Shown: positions 53,648-63,165 of the stretch, piece by piece
How positions within the stretch are numbered: the first letter of the stretch is position 1
Layout: each line of letters begins with the position of its first letter
Source: Pseudomonas citri
GTDB taxonomy: Bacteria; Pseudomonadota; Gammaproteobacteria; Pseudomonadales; Pseudomonadaceae
Direction of reading: 5' to 3'
Assembly: GCF_025336485.1 (NCBI RefSeq)
Contig: NZ_JAODAB010000025.1
Location: 1-64,000 of the forward strand
DNA length: 64,000 nt
Made by a program: the position numbers and the translations under genes
The notes under the pieces: model-generated
What the model saw: only the letters and a program-made list of their open reading frames with translations
Told to the model about the DNA's origin: nothing
Database searches by the model: none

Positions 53648-56600
53648 CGCGTGGCGTGAAGAGAACCCTGCTGGCCCTCGCCGGGGTGCTGGCGACGCTG
53701 GTGCTGGTCTTGGGCATTGTGCTGGGCACGGCCTTCGGCAGCCGCTGGGCCCTTGGCCTGGTGCCGGGGCTGGATGTGGAGAATTTCCAGGGCCGGCTGG
53801 GCGGGCAGTGGAGCGCCGACCAGGTGCTGTGGCAGCAGGGCGACAGTCGGGTGGAAGTGAGCCGACCGATATTCGCCTGGTCGCCGCTGTGCCTGGCGCG
53901 CATGACGTTGTGCATCGAACAGCTCAAGGCCGACCAGGTCGCCGTGCAGTTGCCGGCCTCTGCCGATGAGCCGAGCAGTGGCCCGCTCACCTTGCCGGAT
54001 CTGGACCTGCCCCTTGCCGTCGAGCTGGGGGATGTGCAAATCGGGCGCCTGTCGTTCAACGGCAGCGAGCAACTCAAGGGCTTGCAATTGGCAGCGCATT
54101 GGACCGCCGAGGGCTTGCGGATCGACTCGGTGCACCTGCAACGCGATGAACTGAGCCTGAACCTGTCCGGCCTGCTGAAGCCCGGCGGCGACTGGCCGTT
54201 GACCGCCAAAGGCCGCTTGACCTTGCCGGCACCCGGCGCAACGCCGTGGGCGCTGGACCTGAAAGTCGCCGGCGATCTGCTCAAGACCCTCAACCTCAAC
54301 GCCGACAGCAGCGGCTACCTGCAAGGCCGGTTGAGCGGTGAACTGCAACCGTTGGCGGACAACCTGCCGGCCAAGGTGCGGATCACCGCCGACGGCTTCA
54401 AGGCCGATGCCGAACTGCCGGACACGTTGTTGCTCAACCAGCTGGAACTGACCGGCGAAGGCGATCTGAAAAACGGCTACCAACTGCTCGGCAAGGCCAC
54501 GCTGCCTGCCGAGAAGGGGCCGGTGGCGTTGCGCCTGCAAGGCTGCGTGGACGCCAACGGCGCCCAGGTTGCCGCGCTCGACCTGGACGCGGGCGAACAG
54601 CAAAGCCTGACGCTCAGCGGCCAGCTGGACTGGCGCGAAGGCCTGGACGCCGGGGCGAAAATCGCCTGGCGGGATTTCCCCTGGCATCGTCTTTATCCGC
54701 TGATCGACGAGCCCCAGGTGACATTGCGCCGCTTCGACGGCGAAGTCTCGTACACCGACGGTCAGTACCTGGGCAACTTCCAGGCCGCACTGGACGGACC
54801 CGCCGGGGCCTTCAGCGTGGACAGCCCGTTCAGCGGCAACCTTGCGCAAGTCCATTTGCCGCAGCTCAAGCTTGCGGCGGGGCAAGGCAAGGCCGAAGGG
54901 CACCTGGACCTGCAATTTGCCGATGGCGTTGCCTGGGACACGGCGCTGGAGCTGTCGGCGATCAACCCGGCGTACTGGCTCGCCGAATTGCCCGGCAACC
55001 TGGCCGGGCCGTTGCGCAGCCAGGGTGCGCTGAAAGACGCCAGCCTTGCCCTCGATGCCAACCTGGACCTCAAGGGCAAATTGCGCGGGCAACCCGCATT
55101 GCTGCAGGCCAAGGCCAGCGGTGCTGGCGAGCGTTGGAGCCTCAGTGCGCTGGACATCCGTCTCGGCGATAACCGCATCAATGGCAGCGCCAGCCTGCAG
55201 GAAAAACTCACCGGGCAGATCGACATCAAGCTCGCGCGCCTGGCCCAGCTCTGGCCGCAATTGCGCGGCCAGGTCATGGGCCGTGTCGACGTGGCCGGCA
55301 CGCCCAAGGCGCCCCAAGGCAAACTCGCGCTACAAGGCTCGCAACTGGCGTTCCAGGCGAATCGCCTGCAAAGCCTGAACCTGGACGCGACCCTGGACAG
55401 CGCGCAACGCGGGAAAGTCGACCTCAAGGCCAGCGATATCCGCGTCGGCGAAACCTCGCTGGGCGTGCTGACGGTCAGCGGGCAGGGCGACATCAAGCAG
55501 CAAAAACTCAACCTGGACCTGCAAGGGCCGCAGCTCGACACGACCCTGGCACTCGATGGCGCGCTCGACCAAGGCAACTGGCGCGGGCGCCTGGCCAGCG
55601 GCGACGTGCAGGTCGGTGGGCAGGATTGGCGCCTGCAAGGCCCGGCGAAGCTGGAGCGCCTGACCAATGGCACGCTCAATGTAGGCGCGCATTGCTGGCG
55701 TTCCGGCGAGGCCAGCCTGTGTGGTGAAGACCAGCGGTTGATGCCCGAGCCGAAGCTGCGCTATCACCTCAAGCAGTTCCCCATTGAAAGCCTGGCCCAG
55801 TGGATGCCCAAGGATTTTGCCTGGCAAGGCCGGCTCAACGCCGACCTGCAACTGGACCTGCCGGCCAGCGGTCCGAACGGCCGGGTCCTGGTGGACGCCA
55901 GCGGCGGTACGCTACGGCTTCGGGATAAAGAGCGGGATAAAGATCATTGGCTGGATTTCCCCTACCAGACCCTGACCCTCAACAGTCGCCTGACCCCCAA
56001 GCGCATCGACACCGACCTGAATTTCGTCGGCGCCAGGCTGGGTGAGCTGATGCTCCAGGCGCAGATCAACCCGCTGCCGGCGAGCAAGCCCCTTAGCGGT
56101 TCGTTTCGCCTGACCGGCCTGGATCTTTCGGTGGCGCGGCCATTCGTGCCGATGGTGCAGACGCTCACCGGGCACTTGAGCGGCAGCGGCACCTTGTCCG
56201 GTGGGCTGCTGGCGCCGCGGGTCAACGGCAACCTGCTGCTCAGTGACGGCGAGGTATCTGGACCTGAGCTGCCGGTCAGCCTGGAAGCTTTGCAGGTACG
56301 GGCGATGATCGCGGGCGAAAGCATGCGCCTGGATGGCGACTGGAAAAGTGGCAAGAGCGGTCAGGGCCGTCTCAGCGGAGACATCGGCTGGGGCGAGGCG
56401 TTGTCCATGAACCTGGCGCTCAAGGGCTCGCAGTTGCCGGTCACCGTCGAGCCTTATGCGGTGCTCGACGTGGCACCGGACCTGAACATCACGATGCACG
56501 GTGAGCGGCTTGCCATTGCCGGCAAGGTCCTGGTGCCCAAGGGCGAGATCACCATTCGCGAGCTGCCGCCGTCCACCGTCAAGGTCTCCGGCGACACGGT

Positions 56601-57330
56601 GATCGTCGGCCACCAGACCGAAGAGGGCAAGGCGCCGATGGCCATGGCAATGGATGTCGATGTCATTGTCGGCCAGGACAAACTGGCGTTTTCCGGCTTC
56701 GGCCTGACGGCCAACGTGCAAGGCCAGGTGCACATCGGCGACAACATGGACACCCGTGGCGAACTCTGGCTCAACGACGGCCGCTACCGGGCCTATGGGC
56801 AGCGGCTGACGGTGCGTCGGGCGCGGCTGCTGTTCGCCGGGCCCATCGACCAGCCTTACCTGGACATCGAGGCGATCCGCCAGACCGACGACATCATCGC
56901 CGGTATCCGCTTGAGTGGCAGCGCCGAACAGCCGACCACGCAGATCTTCTCGGAGCCGGCCATGAGCCAGGAACAGGCGCTGTCCTACCTGGTGCTGGGC
57001 CGACCGTTGAGCACCACCGGCGAGGACAACAACATGCTCGCCCAGGCGGCGCTGGGGTTGGGCTTGATGGGCAGTTCGGGAGTCACCACCAGCCTGGCCA
57101 ATAACCTGGGGATCGAGGATTTCCAGCTCGACACCCAGGGCAGCGGCAATGCCACCAGCGTCGTCGCCAGCGGCAACCTCTCGGAAAAACTCAGCCTGCG
57201 CTACGGCGTCGGCGTGTTCGAGCCGGCCAACACCATCGCCCTGCGCTACAAGCTCAGCAAAAAGGTCTACCTCGAAGCCGCCAGCGGCGTCGCCAGCTCG
57301 CTGGATATCTTCTACAAGCGCGATTTCTAA
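53644..57330 (+). CDS. tamB: TamB, AsmA-like inner-membrane to outer-membrane bridging protein
   Basis: A 1228-residue protein with one N-terminal transmembrane helix (LLALAGVLATLVLVLGIVLG) and a very long run of beta-rich repeats forming a hydrophobic groove across the periplasm, closed by the conserved C-terminal TamB domain (DUF490, about 900-1228) with SGSAEQPTTQIFSEPAMS and a terminal barrel-like IALRYKLSKKVYLEAASG. GTG at 53644, overlapping tamA's stop, is the start; the N-terminal helix follows within 5 residues. Length is typical. Confidence 0.92.
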   Translation: MTRGVKRTLLALAGVLATLVLVLGIVLGTAFGSRWALGLVPGLDVENFQGRLGGQWSADQVLWQQGDSRVEVSRPIFAWSPLCLARMTLCIEQLKADQVAVQLPASADEPSSGPLTLPDLDLPLAVELGDVQIGRLSFNGSEQLKGLQLAAHWTAEGLRIDSVHLQRDELSLNLSGLLKPGGDWPLTAKGRLTLPAPGATPWALDLKVAGDLLKTLNLNADSSGYLQGRLSGELQPLADNLPAKVRITADGFKADAELPDTLLLNQLELTGEGDLKNGYQLLGKATLPAEKGPVALRLQGCVDANGAQVAALDLDAGEQQSLTLSGQLDWREGLDAGAKIAWRDFPWHRLYPLIDEPQVTLRRFDGEVSYTDGQYLGNFQAALDGPAGAFSVDSPFSGNLAQVHLPQLKLAAGQGKAEGHLDLQFADGVAWDTALELSAINPAYWLAELPGNLAGPLRSQGALKDASLALDANLDLKGKLRGQPALLQAKASGAGERWSLSALDIRLGDNRINGSASLQEKLTGQIDIKLARLAQLWPQLRGQVMGRVDVAGTPKAPQGKLALQGSQLAFQANRLQSLNLDATLDSAQRGKVDLKASDIRVGETSLGVLTVSGQGDIKQQKLNLDLQGPQLDTTLALDGALDQGNWRGRLASGDVQVGGQDWRLQGPAKLERLTNGTLNVGAHCWRSGEASLCGEDQRLMPEPKLRYHLKQFPIESLAQWMPKDFAWQGRLNADLQLDLPASGPNGRVLVDASGGTLRLRDKERDKDHWLDFPYQTLTLNSRLTPKRIDTDLNFVGARLGELMLQAQINPLPASKPLSGSFRLTGLDLSVARPFVPMVQTLTGHLSGSGTLSGGLLAPRVNGNLLLSDGEVSGPELPVSLEALQVRAMIAGESMRLDGDWKSGKSGQGRLSGDIGWGEALSMNLALKGSQLPVTVEPYAVLDVAPDLNITMHGERLAIAGKVLVPKGEITIRELPPSTVKVSGDTVIVGHQTEEGKAPMAMAMDVDVIVGQDKLAFSGFGLTANVQGQVHIGDNMDTRGELWLNDGRYRAYGQRLTVRRARLLFAGPIDQPYLDIEAIRQTDDIIAGIRLSGSAEQPTTQIFSEPAMSQEQALSYLVLGRPLSTTGEDNNMLAQAALGLGLMGSSGVTTSLANNLGIEDFQLDTQGSGNATSVVASGNLSEKLSLRYGVGVFEPANTIALRYKLSKKVYLEAASGVASSLDIFYKRDF

Positions 57331-57337
57331 AAGCATT

Positions 57338-57348
57338 CCCCCCCCCCC
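57338..57348. repeat. Poly-C tract of 11
   Basis: Eleven consecutive cytosines 8 bp after the tamB stop, in the intergenic space before marR, followed by a partial REP (GTGGGAGCGAGCAGG). Homopolymers this long are prone to slippage and to sequencing error. Confidence 0.7.
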
Positions 57349-57431
57349 GAATCCAATGTGGGAGCGAGCAGGTTCGTTCCCTCGGGTTCTTCTACGTTCG
57401 TCGGACTTTTATTTAGCCTGCTAACTATTTG

Positions 57432-57460
57432 TTTGACATTGGCTGCCTAAGCAGTAACAT
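57432..57460 (+). promoter_or_regulatory. Sigma-70 promoter of the marR-efflux operon
   Basis: TTGACA at 57432-57437 and TAACAT at 57455-57460 with an exact 17-bp spacer. Start of transcription would fall near 57467, about 35 bp ahead of the marR ATG. Confidence 0.8.
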
Positions 57461-57487
57461 CTCGACATACATTCACTGCCTAGGCAG
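57443..57487. promoter_or_regulatory. Two MarR-type palindromic operators
   Basis: CTGCCTAAGCAG (57443-57454) lies inside the promoter spacer, and the perfect palindrome CTGCCTAGGCAG (57476-57487) lies just past the predicted transcription start. Their centres are 33 bp apart, three helical turns, so two dimers would sit on the same face. Binding at the first would block RNA polymerase. Confidence 0.75.
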
Positions 57488-57501
57488 CAAACGGTGGTCA
57501 G

Positions 57502-57975
57502 ATGAAGCATTTCACCCCAGACGAATTCCACAATTGCCATCTCGGCCTGCTGCTCGGGCGCGCCGCCATGCTCAAGGATCGGATCATCGATACCCACATG
57601 GAACCTCTCGGCATTACCGCCGCGCAGTTCAAGGTACTGATCATCATGGTCCAGTTCGGTTTCGACACGCCGGCCGAGCTGAGCCGGCACCTGTCTCTGG
57701 ACAGCGGTTCGATGACGCGGATGCTTGACCGCCTGGAACAGAAAGGTTTCCTCGTTCGCCAGCGTTCGGCGGATGACCGCCGCCAGGTGCGACTGGTGTT
57801 GACCGAGGCTGGCAAGGCCATGGCCGATCGCTTGCCTTACATCGGTGCCGACGCCATGAACCAGTTGGCCGGCGTCATCACCCGCGAAGAACTGCACACC
57901 CTCGAACAGATCCTCAAGAAAATTCTTCTGGCGGCCGGTGATCCACTCACCGTGCTGCGAATGGGGGGTAAATGA
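57502..57975 (+). CDS. MarR-family repressor of the downstream efflux operon
   Basis: A 157-residue winged-helix regulator. The HTH is TPAELSRHLSLDSGSMTRML with the wing RQRSADDRRQVRLVLTEAG, a conserved MarR feature. It is the first gene of an operon with an outer-membrane factor, a periplasmic adaptor and an MFS pump, each coupled or closely spaced. Two palindromes in its promoter suggest autorepression relieved by a ligand. Its stop overlaps the next start (ATGA). Confidence 0.9.
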   Translation: MKHFTPDEFHNCHLGLLLGRAAMLKDRIIDTHMEPLGITAAQFKVLIIMVQFGFDTPAELSRHLSLDSGSMTRMLDRLEQKGFLVRQRSADDRRQVRLVLTEAGKAMADRLPYIGADAMNQLAGVITREELHTLEQILKKILLAAGDPLTVLRMGGK

Positions 57976-59441
57976 TTCATACCACTTTGCGTGCTCGACT
58001 GAGCCTTGTACTGCTGGCCATGAGCCTCGCGGGCTGCGCCAGCTACAGCGGCCTGAAGACCGAAGGCGTCAGCCTCGAAGCCCAGAGCCTCAAGGCCGGA
58101 CAATCCCTCAACGGCGTCAAGCTGTCGCCGGCTTCGTGGCCGAAAAGCGACTGGTGGTCCAGCCTTGGCGATCCGCAACTCGATGGTTTGATCCGTGAAG
58201 CCCTGCGCGACAGCCCGGACATGCAGATCGCCAGCGCCCGGGTGCATCAGGCCAGTGCCGCTGCCTATGCCGCCAATGCCGCGCGCATGCCGACCCTGGA
58301 TGCCAGCGGCAGCGTCAGCCGTTCGCGCCTGGCCCGTGACCAGGACCCGCAAGGGCAGGGCGGGGCGTACAGCACCCTGCGTTCGCTGAGCGTGGACTTC
58401 AACTACAACTTCGACCTCTGGGGTGGCCAGCGTGCCGCCTGGGAAGCCGCGCTGGGCCAGGCCCGCGCCGCCGAGATCGACCGCCAGGCCGCGCAACTGA
58501 CCCTGGCCGCCGACGTGGCCCGGGCCTACAGCGACCTGGGCCAGGCCCACATCATCCATGACCTGGCCGCCGAAGACCTCAAGCGCACCCGGCAAATGCT
58601 CGACCTGAGCAAGCGCCGTCTCAGCGCCGGGATCGACAGCGAATACCAGTACCAGCAGACCGAAAGCCTGGAAGCCAGCGCCGACGCGACGCGGATCGAC
58701 GCCGAAAAACGCCTGCAAAGCGCCAGGATCGCCCTGGCGGTGTTGCTGGGCAAGGGCCCGGACCGTGGCAACGAAATCGCCCGGCCCAACGTGCTGCAAG
58801 CCAGTGCGGTGGCCTTGCCATCGAACCTGCCGGCCGAGCTGTTGGGGCGCCGTCCGGACCTGGTCGCGGCGCGTTGGCGGGTCGAGGCCGCCGGCAAGAA
58901 CATCGAGGCGGGCAAGACGAACTTCTACCCCAACCTCAACCTGAGCGCGGCGGCGGGTGTGCAGTCGTTGCTGGGCGATGCGATGTTCGGTTCGGCGAGC
59001 CGCTTCTTCAACGTGGCGCCGACGGTGTCGCTGCCGATCTTCGACGGCGGTCGCCTGCGGGCCGACCTGGATGCCCGGGACGCTGATTACGACCTGGCGG
59101 TGGCGCAATACAACAAGAGCCTGGTCAAGGCCCTTGGCGATGTCAGCGACACCATTAACCAGTTGCGCGATATCGCCCGGCAGATCGGCGCGCAGCAACA
59201 CGCCACCAACATCGCACAGAACTCCTACGACACCGTGGTCCAGCGCTATGGGTCCGGTATCGGTAATTACCTGGACGTGCTGAGCATCGAGCAGCAGTTG
59301 CTCCAGGCCCAGCGACAACTGGCGAACCTGAATGCCGAGCAGATCGATTTGTCGATCCAGCTGATGCAGGCCCTGGGCGGCGGTTTCGATGCCCAGGCGC
59401 TGGCTTCGGCCACGCCGGCTTCCACCGTGCCGAATAACTGA
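57972..59441 (+). CDS. NodT/OprM-family outer-membrane efflux lipoprotein
   Basis: A 489-residue outer-membrane channel of tripartite efflux pumps. Lipobox MSLAGC (Cys near 18), then two outer-membrane efflux protein (OEP) repeats with the typical coiled helices, including LPSNLPAELLGRRPDLVAA near residue 280 and a late GIGNYLDVLSIEQQLL. It pairs with the adaptor and pump genes downstream. Confidence 0.9.
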   Translation: MIHTTLRARLSLVLLAMSLAGCASYSGLKTEGVSLEAQSLKAGQSLNGVKLSPASWPKSDWWSSLGDPQLDGLIREALRDSPDMQIASARVHQASAAAYAANAARMPTLDASGSVSRSRLARDQDPQGQGGAYSTLRSLSVDFNYNFDLWGGQRAAWEAALGQARAAEIDRQAAQLTLAADVARAYSDLGQAHIIHDLAAEDLKRTRQMLDLSKRRLSAGIDSEYQYQQTESLEASADATRIDAEKRLQSARIALAVLLGKGPDRGNEIARPNVLQASAVALPSNLPAELLGRRPDLVAARWRVEAAGKNIEAGKTNFYPNLNLSAAAGVQSLLGDAMFGSASRFFNVAPTVSLPIFDGGRLRADLDARDADYDLAVAQYNKSLVKALGDVSDTINQLRDIARQIGAQQHATNIAQNSYDTVVQRYGSGIGNYLDVLSIEQQLLQAQRQLANLNAEQIDLSIQLMQALGGGFDAQALASATPASTVPNN

Positions 59442-59456
59442 TTCGAGGTACTTGTC

Positions 59457-60656
59457 ATGGCCACTGCCGAAACTGCTCCATCCACCAATGCCCAGGCCGA
59501 CAGCAACCCGCGCAAGCGCAAGGTCATGCTGCTGGGGCTGGCGTTGATCGTCATCCTCGGCGGCCTGGGCGTCTGGGCCTGGCACGCACTGTACGGGCGC
59601 TGGAACGAAAGCACCGACGATGCCTATGTGAACGGCAATGTGGTGCAAATCACCCCGCAAGTCACCGGCACGGTGGTGAGCATCGGTGCCGACGATGGTG
59701 ACCTGGTGCGTGAAGGCCAGGTGCTGGTGCAGTTCGACCCGAACGACGCCGAAGTCGGGCTGCAAAGCGCCCAGGCCAACCTGGCCCGGACCGTGCGCCA
59801 GGTGCGTGGCTTGTACAGCAACGTCGATGGCATGCGCGCCCAGGTCAATGCGCAGGAGGCCGAAGTGCAGAAGGCCCAGGAAAACTACAACCGCCGCAGG
59901 AACCTGGCGGCTGGCGGGGCGATTTCCCAGGAAGAACTGTCCCACGCCCGGGACGACCTGACTTCGGCGCAAAATGCCCTGGCCAATGCCCGGCAGCAGC
60001 TCAAGACCACCAGCGCCCTGGTGGATGACACGGTGGTGTCGTCCCACCCCGACGTGCAGGCCGCCGCCGCGCAACTGCGCCAGGCCTACCTGACCAATGC
60101 CCGCAGCACCTTGATCGCGCCGGTCACCGGTTATGTCGCCAAACGCACCGTGCAACTGGGCCAACGGGTGCAATCGGGTACGGCGCTGATGGCGGTGATT
60201 CCGCTGGACCAGTTGTGGATCGACGCCAACTTCAAGGAAACCCAACTGCGCGACATGCGCATCGGCCAGCCGGTGGACATCGAGACCGACCTGTATGGTA
60301 GCGATGTGAAATTCAGCGGCACCGTCGACAGCCTCGGGGCCGGGACGGGCAGCGCGTTTGCCCTGCTGCCGGCGCAGAACGCCACCGGTAACTGGATCAA
60401 GATCGTCCAGCGGGTGCCGGTGCGCATCCACATCAATGCCCAGCAGTTGATGGAGCATCCGCTGCGGGTGGGCCTGTCGACCCAGGTCAACGTCAACCTG
60501 CGCGACCAGAGCGGCCCGGTGCTGGCCCAACAGCCACCGCAGAACGCCTCGTTCAGCACCCAGGTCTATGACCGGCAACTGGCCGATGCCGACGCGATGA
60601 TCACCCGGTTGATCCACGACAACAGCGCGGCGGCAAGCAAGACCGCGCAGCGTTGA
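59457..60656 (+). CDS. emrA: EmrA/HlyD-type periplasmic adaptor
   Basis: A 399-residue membrane-fusion protein with one N-terminal helix (MLLGLALIVILGGLGVWAW), a biotinyl-lipoyl-like domain (TDDAYVNGNVVQITPQVTG), a coiled-coil hairpin and a beta-barrel with YVAKRTVQLGQRVQSG. It would link the inner-membrane MFS pump to the NodT-type channel. ATG at 59457 is 15 bp after the preceding stop, with GAGGT ahead. Confidence 0.9.
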   Translation: MATAETAPSTNAQADSNPRKRKVMLLGLALIVILGGLGVWAWHALYGRWNESTDDAYVNGNVVQITPQVTGTVVSIGADDGDLVREGQVLVQFDPNDAEVGLQSAQANLARTVRQVRGLYSNVDGMRAQVNAQEAEVQKAQENYNRRRNLAAGGAISQEELSHARDDLTSAQNALANARQQLKTTSALVDDTVVSSHPDVQAAAAQLRQAYLTNARSTLIAPVTGYVAKRTVQLGQRVQSGTALMAVIPLDQLWIDANFKETQLRDMRIGQPVDIETDLYGSDVKFSGTVDSLGAGTGSAFALLPAQNATGNWIKIVQRVPVRIHINAQQLMEHPLRVGLSTQVNVNLRDQSGPVLAQQPPQNASFSTQVYDRQLADADAMITRLIHDNSAAASKTAQR

Positions 60657-60666
60657 TCGTGATTGG

Positions 60667-60825
60667 CCTGTGGGAGCAAGGCTTGCCCGCGATGGCGGTG
60701 CTGCGGTCCTTCACAAATCGAGTCGCCTGTGTCGCGAGCAAGCTTTGCTCCCACAAAAGTCCGCTCCCACAGGTTTTTGGTCTTGGTCAATGGAGCCTGT
60801 GGAGCAAGGCTTGTTCGCGATTGAC
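60667..60825. repeat. Three REP elements between emrA and emrB
   Basis: CCTGTGGGAGCAAGGCTTGC (from 60667), its inverse GCGAGCAAGCTTTGCTCCCA (about 60734-60753) and a third copy CTGTGGAGCAAGGCTTG (about 60797-60813) fill the 195-bp gap that separates two otherwise coupled pump genes. Such palindromes can stabilise upstream mRNA or lower distal expression. Confidence 0.8.
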
Positions 60826-60851
60826 CTTCTTCGCTTCATAGGATTTTCGCA

Positions 60852-62381
60852 ATGAGCAACAACGCATCCTTCGCGCCGCCCAGCCTGTTGCTCAGCACCA
60901 TCGGGTTGTCGCTGGCGACCTTCATGCAAGTGCTCGACACCACCATTGCCAACGTCGCCTTGCCGACCATTTCCGGCAACCTGGGCGTCAGCTCGGAGCA
61001 GGGCACCTGGGTCATTACCTCGTTTGCGGTGAGCAATGCCATTGCCTTGCCGCTGACCGGTTGGTTGAGCCGGCGATTCGGTGAAGTGAAGCTGTTCTTG
61101 TGGGCGACGATGCTGTTCGTGCTCGCGTCGTTCCTGTGCGGTATCTCCACCTCGATGCCGGAGCTGATTGGTTTTCGCGTGCTCCAGGGATTGGTGGCCG
61201 GGCCGTTGTACCCGATGACCCAGACCCTGCTGATTGCTGTGTACCCGCCGGCCAGGCGCGGCATGGCCCTGGCGTTGCTGGCGATGGTCACGGTGGTGGC
61301 GCCGATTGCCGGGCCGATCCTCGGTGGCTGGATCACCGACAGCTACAGTTGGCCGTGGATCTTCTTCATCAACGTGCCCATCGGTGTTTTCGCGGTGATG
61401 GTGGTGCGCCAGCAGCTCAAGGCGCGACCCGTGGTCACCAGCCATCAGCCGATGGACTACGTGGGATTGATCACGCTGATCATCGGCGTGGGCGCGCTCC
61501 AGGTGATCCTCGACAAGGGCAACGACCTGGACTGGTTCGAGTCGAACTTCATTATCATAGGCGCCCTGATATCAGTCGTTGCCCTGGCGGTGTTCGTGAT
61601 CTGGGAAATGACCGACCATCACCCGGTGGTCAATTTGCGCCTGTTCGCCTACCGCAACTTTCGCATCGGCACCATTGTGCTGGTGGGTGGCTACGCCGGG
61701 TTCTTCGGCATCAACCTGATCCTGCCGCAGTGGTTGCAGACGCAGATGGGCTATACCGCCACCTGGGCCGGGCTGGCGGTGGCGCCCATCGGGATCCTGC
61801 CGGTATTGATGTCGCCTTTCGTTGGCAAGTACGCCCACCGCTTCGACCTGCGCCTGCTGGCGGGGCTGGCCTTCCTGGCCATTGGCCTGAGCTGCTTCAT
61901 GCGCGCGGGGTTCACCAACGAGGTGGATTTCCAGCACATCGCCCTGGTGCAGTTGTTCATGGGCATCGGCGTGGCGCTATTCTTCATGCCGACCTTGAGC
62001 ATCCTGATGTCGGACCTGCCGCCCCACCAGATCGCCGACGGCGCCGGCTTGGCGACTTTCCTGCGGACCCTGGGCGGCAGTTTTGCCGCGTCCCTGACCA
62101 CCTGGATCTGGATTCGCCGGGCCGACCAGCATCACGCCTACCTGAGCGAGAGCATCAGCACCTTCGAACCCACCACCCGTGAAGCGCTCAACCAGCTCGG
62201 CGGCGCCAGCGCGCCGGCCTATGCGCAGTTGGACCACATCCTCACCAGCCAGGCCTACATGCTCTCCACCGTGGATTACTTCACGCTGCTGGGCTGGGCG
62301 TTCATGGGCTTGATCGTGTTGGTGTGGCTGGCGAAGCCGCCGTTTGCGGCGAAGGCGGGGCCGGCTGCGGCGGGGCACTGA
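60852..62381 (+). CDS. emrB: EmrB-type MFS multidrug pump (DHA2, 14 helices)
   Basis: A 509-residue inner-membrane drug/proton antiporter with 14 predicted helices. DHA2 motifs: FMQVLDTTIANVALPTI (motif D1), WLSRRFGEVKLFL (motif A) and GPILGGWITDSYSWPWIFFI (motif C). Forms a tripartite pump with the adaptor and channel encoded just upstream. ATG at 60852 follows AGGATT. A block of three REPs separates it from emrA. Confidence 0.9.
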   Translation: MSNNASFAPPSLLLSTIGLSLATFMQVLDTTIANVALPTISGNLGVSSEQGTWVITSFAVSNAIALPLTGWLSRRFGEVKLFLWATMLFVLASFLCGISTSMPELIGFRVLQGLVAGPLYPMTQTLLIAVYPPARRGMALALLAMVTVVAPIAGPILGGWITDSYSWPWIFFINVPIGVFAVMVVRQQLKARPVVTSHQPMDYVGLITLIIGVGALQVILDKGNDLDWFESNFIIIGALISVVALAVFVIWEMTDHHPVVNLRLFAYRNFRIGTIVLVGGYAGFFGINLILPQWLQTQMGYTATWAGLAVAPIGILPVLMSPFVGKYAHRFDLRLLAGLAFLAIGLSCFMRAGFTNEVDFQHIALVQLFMGIGVALFFMPTLSILMSDLPPHQIADGAGLATFLRTLGGSFAASLTTWIWIRRADQHHAYLSESISTFEPTTREALNQLGGASAPAYAQLDHILTSQAYMLSTVDYFTLLGWAFMGLIVLVWLAKPPFAAKAGPAAAGH

Positions 62382-62409
62382 TCCGCAAACTCCCTCGCCA
62401 CAGGGGAAT

Positions 62410-63165
62410 TCAGGTTGGGTCAGGTGCTGGTAGTTGCGGCGGTGGGGTAAACCCAAACGGCGCCAACGCAAACCCTTGTTCATCCACCTGCAACGCCCAG
62501 CCTTGCTTGTCCCAATCCCCCAGCACGATGCGCCGGGCGGCGTGTTCGCCCAGTTGCAGCTTATGGATGGCAGGACGGTGGGTGTGGCCGTGGATCAGGG
62601 TCTGGACGCCGTACTGCTGCATGATCCGCGGAATCTCTTCGGGCGTGACGTCGACGATGTCATTGGCTTTCATGCGGGTTTGCGCACGGCTTTCGCTGCG
62701 CAGTTTGCGCGCCAGTTTCTGGCGGCTGCCCAGCGGCAGGTGACGCAGGATGAACAACGTGACCGGGTTGCGCAGCCAGCGCCGCAGCTTCATGTAGCCT
62801 TCGTCGCGGGTGCAGAGGCTATCGCCGTGCATCAGCAGTACCGGTTCGCCGTTGAGCTGCACGACACTCGGGTCCTTGAGCAGGGTGCAGCTGGCCGCCT
62901 TGCAGAAGGCCTGCCCCAGCATGAAGTCGCGATTGCCGTGCATCAGGAAGATGGCCGTGCCGCTGTCGCTCAAGTCGCGCAGGGCCTGGCAGATGGAACG
63001 CTGGAAGGGCGTCATGGCGTCGTCGCCGATCCAGGCTTCGAAAAAATCGCCCAGGATGTACAACGCTTGCGCCGAGCGGGCGCGGTTGGCGAGGAGATCC
63101 AGGAACGCCCGGGTGATGTCCGGGCGCTCCTCTTCCAGATGCAAATCTGAAATCAGTAGGATCAC
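62410..63165 (-). CDS. lpxH: UDP-2,3-diacylglucosamine diphosphatase
   Basis: A 251-residue metallophosphoesterase of lipid A synthesis. Metal-site motifs are intact: ISDLHLEE (residues 5-12), LGDFFEAWIGDD, HGNRDFMLG near 80 and HGHTHRP near 195. GTG at 63165 is the start; it overlaps the ppiB stop (GTGA on the minus strand), so the two are coupled. Confidence 0.93.
   Translation of the reverse strand: MILLISDLHLEEERPDITRAFLDLLANRARSAQALYILGDFFEAWIGDDAMTPFQRSICQALRDLSDSGTAIFLMHGNRDFMLGQAFCKAASCTLLKDPSVVQLNGEPVLLMHGDSLCTRDEGYMKLRRWLRNPVTLFILRHLPLGSRQKLARKLRSESRAQTRMKANDIVDVTPEEIPRIMQQYGVQTLIHGHTHRPAIHKLQLGEHAARRIVLGDWDKQGWALQVDEQGFALAPFGFTPPPQLPAPDPT

Noticed and set aside
53437..55317. A 626-codon minus-strand open frame opposite tamA/tamB
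   Set aside because: Antisense shadow of two well-conserved genes caused by high GC at third positions.
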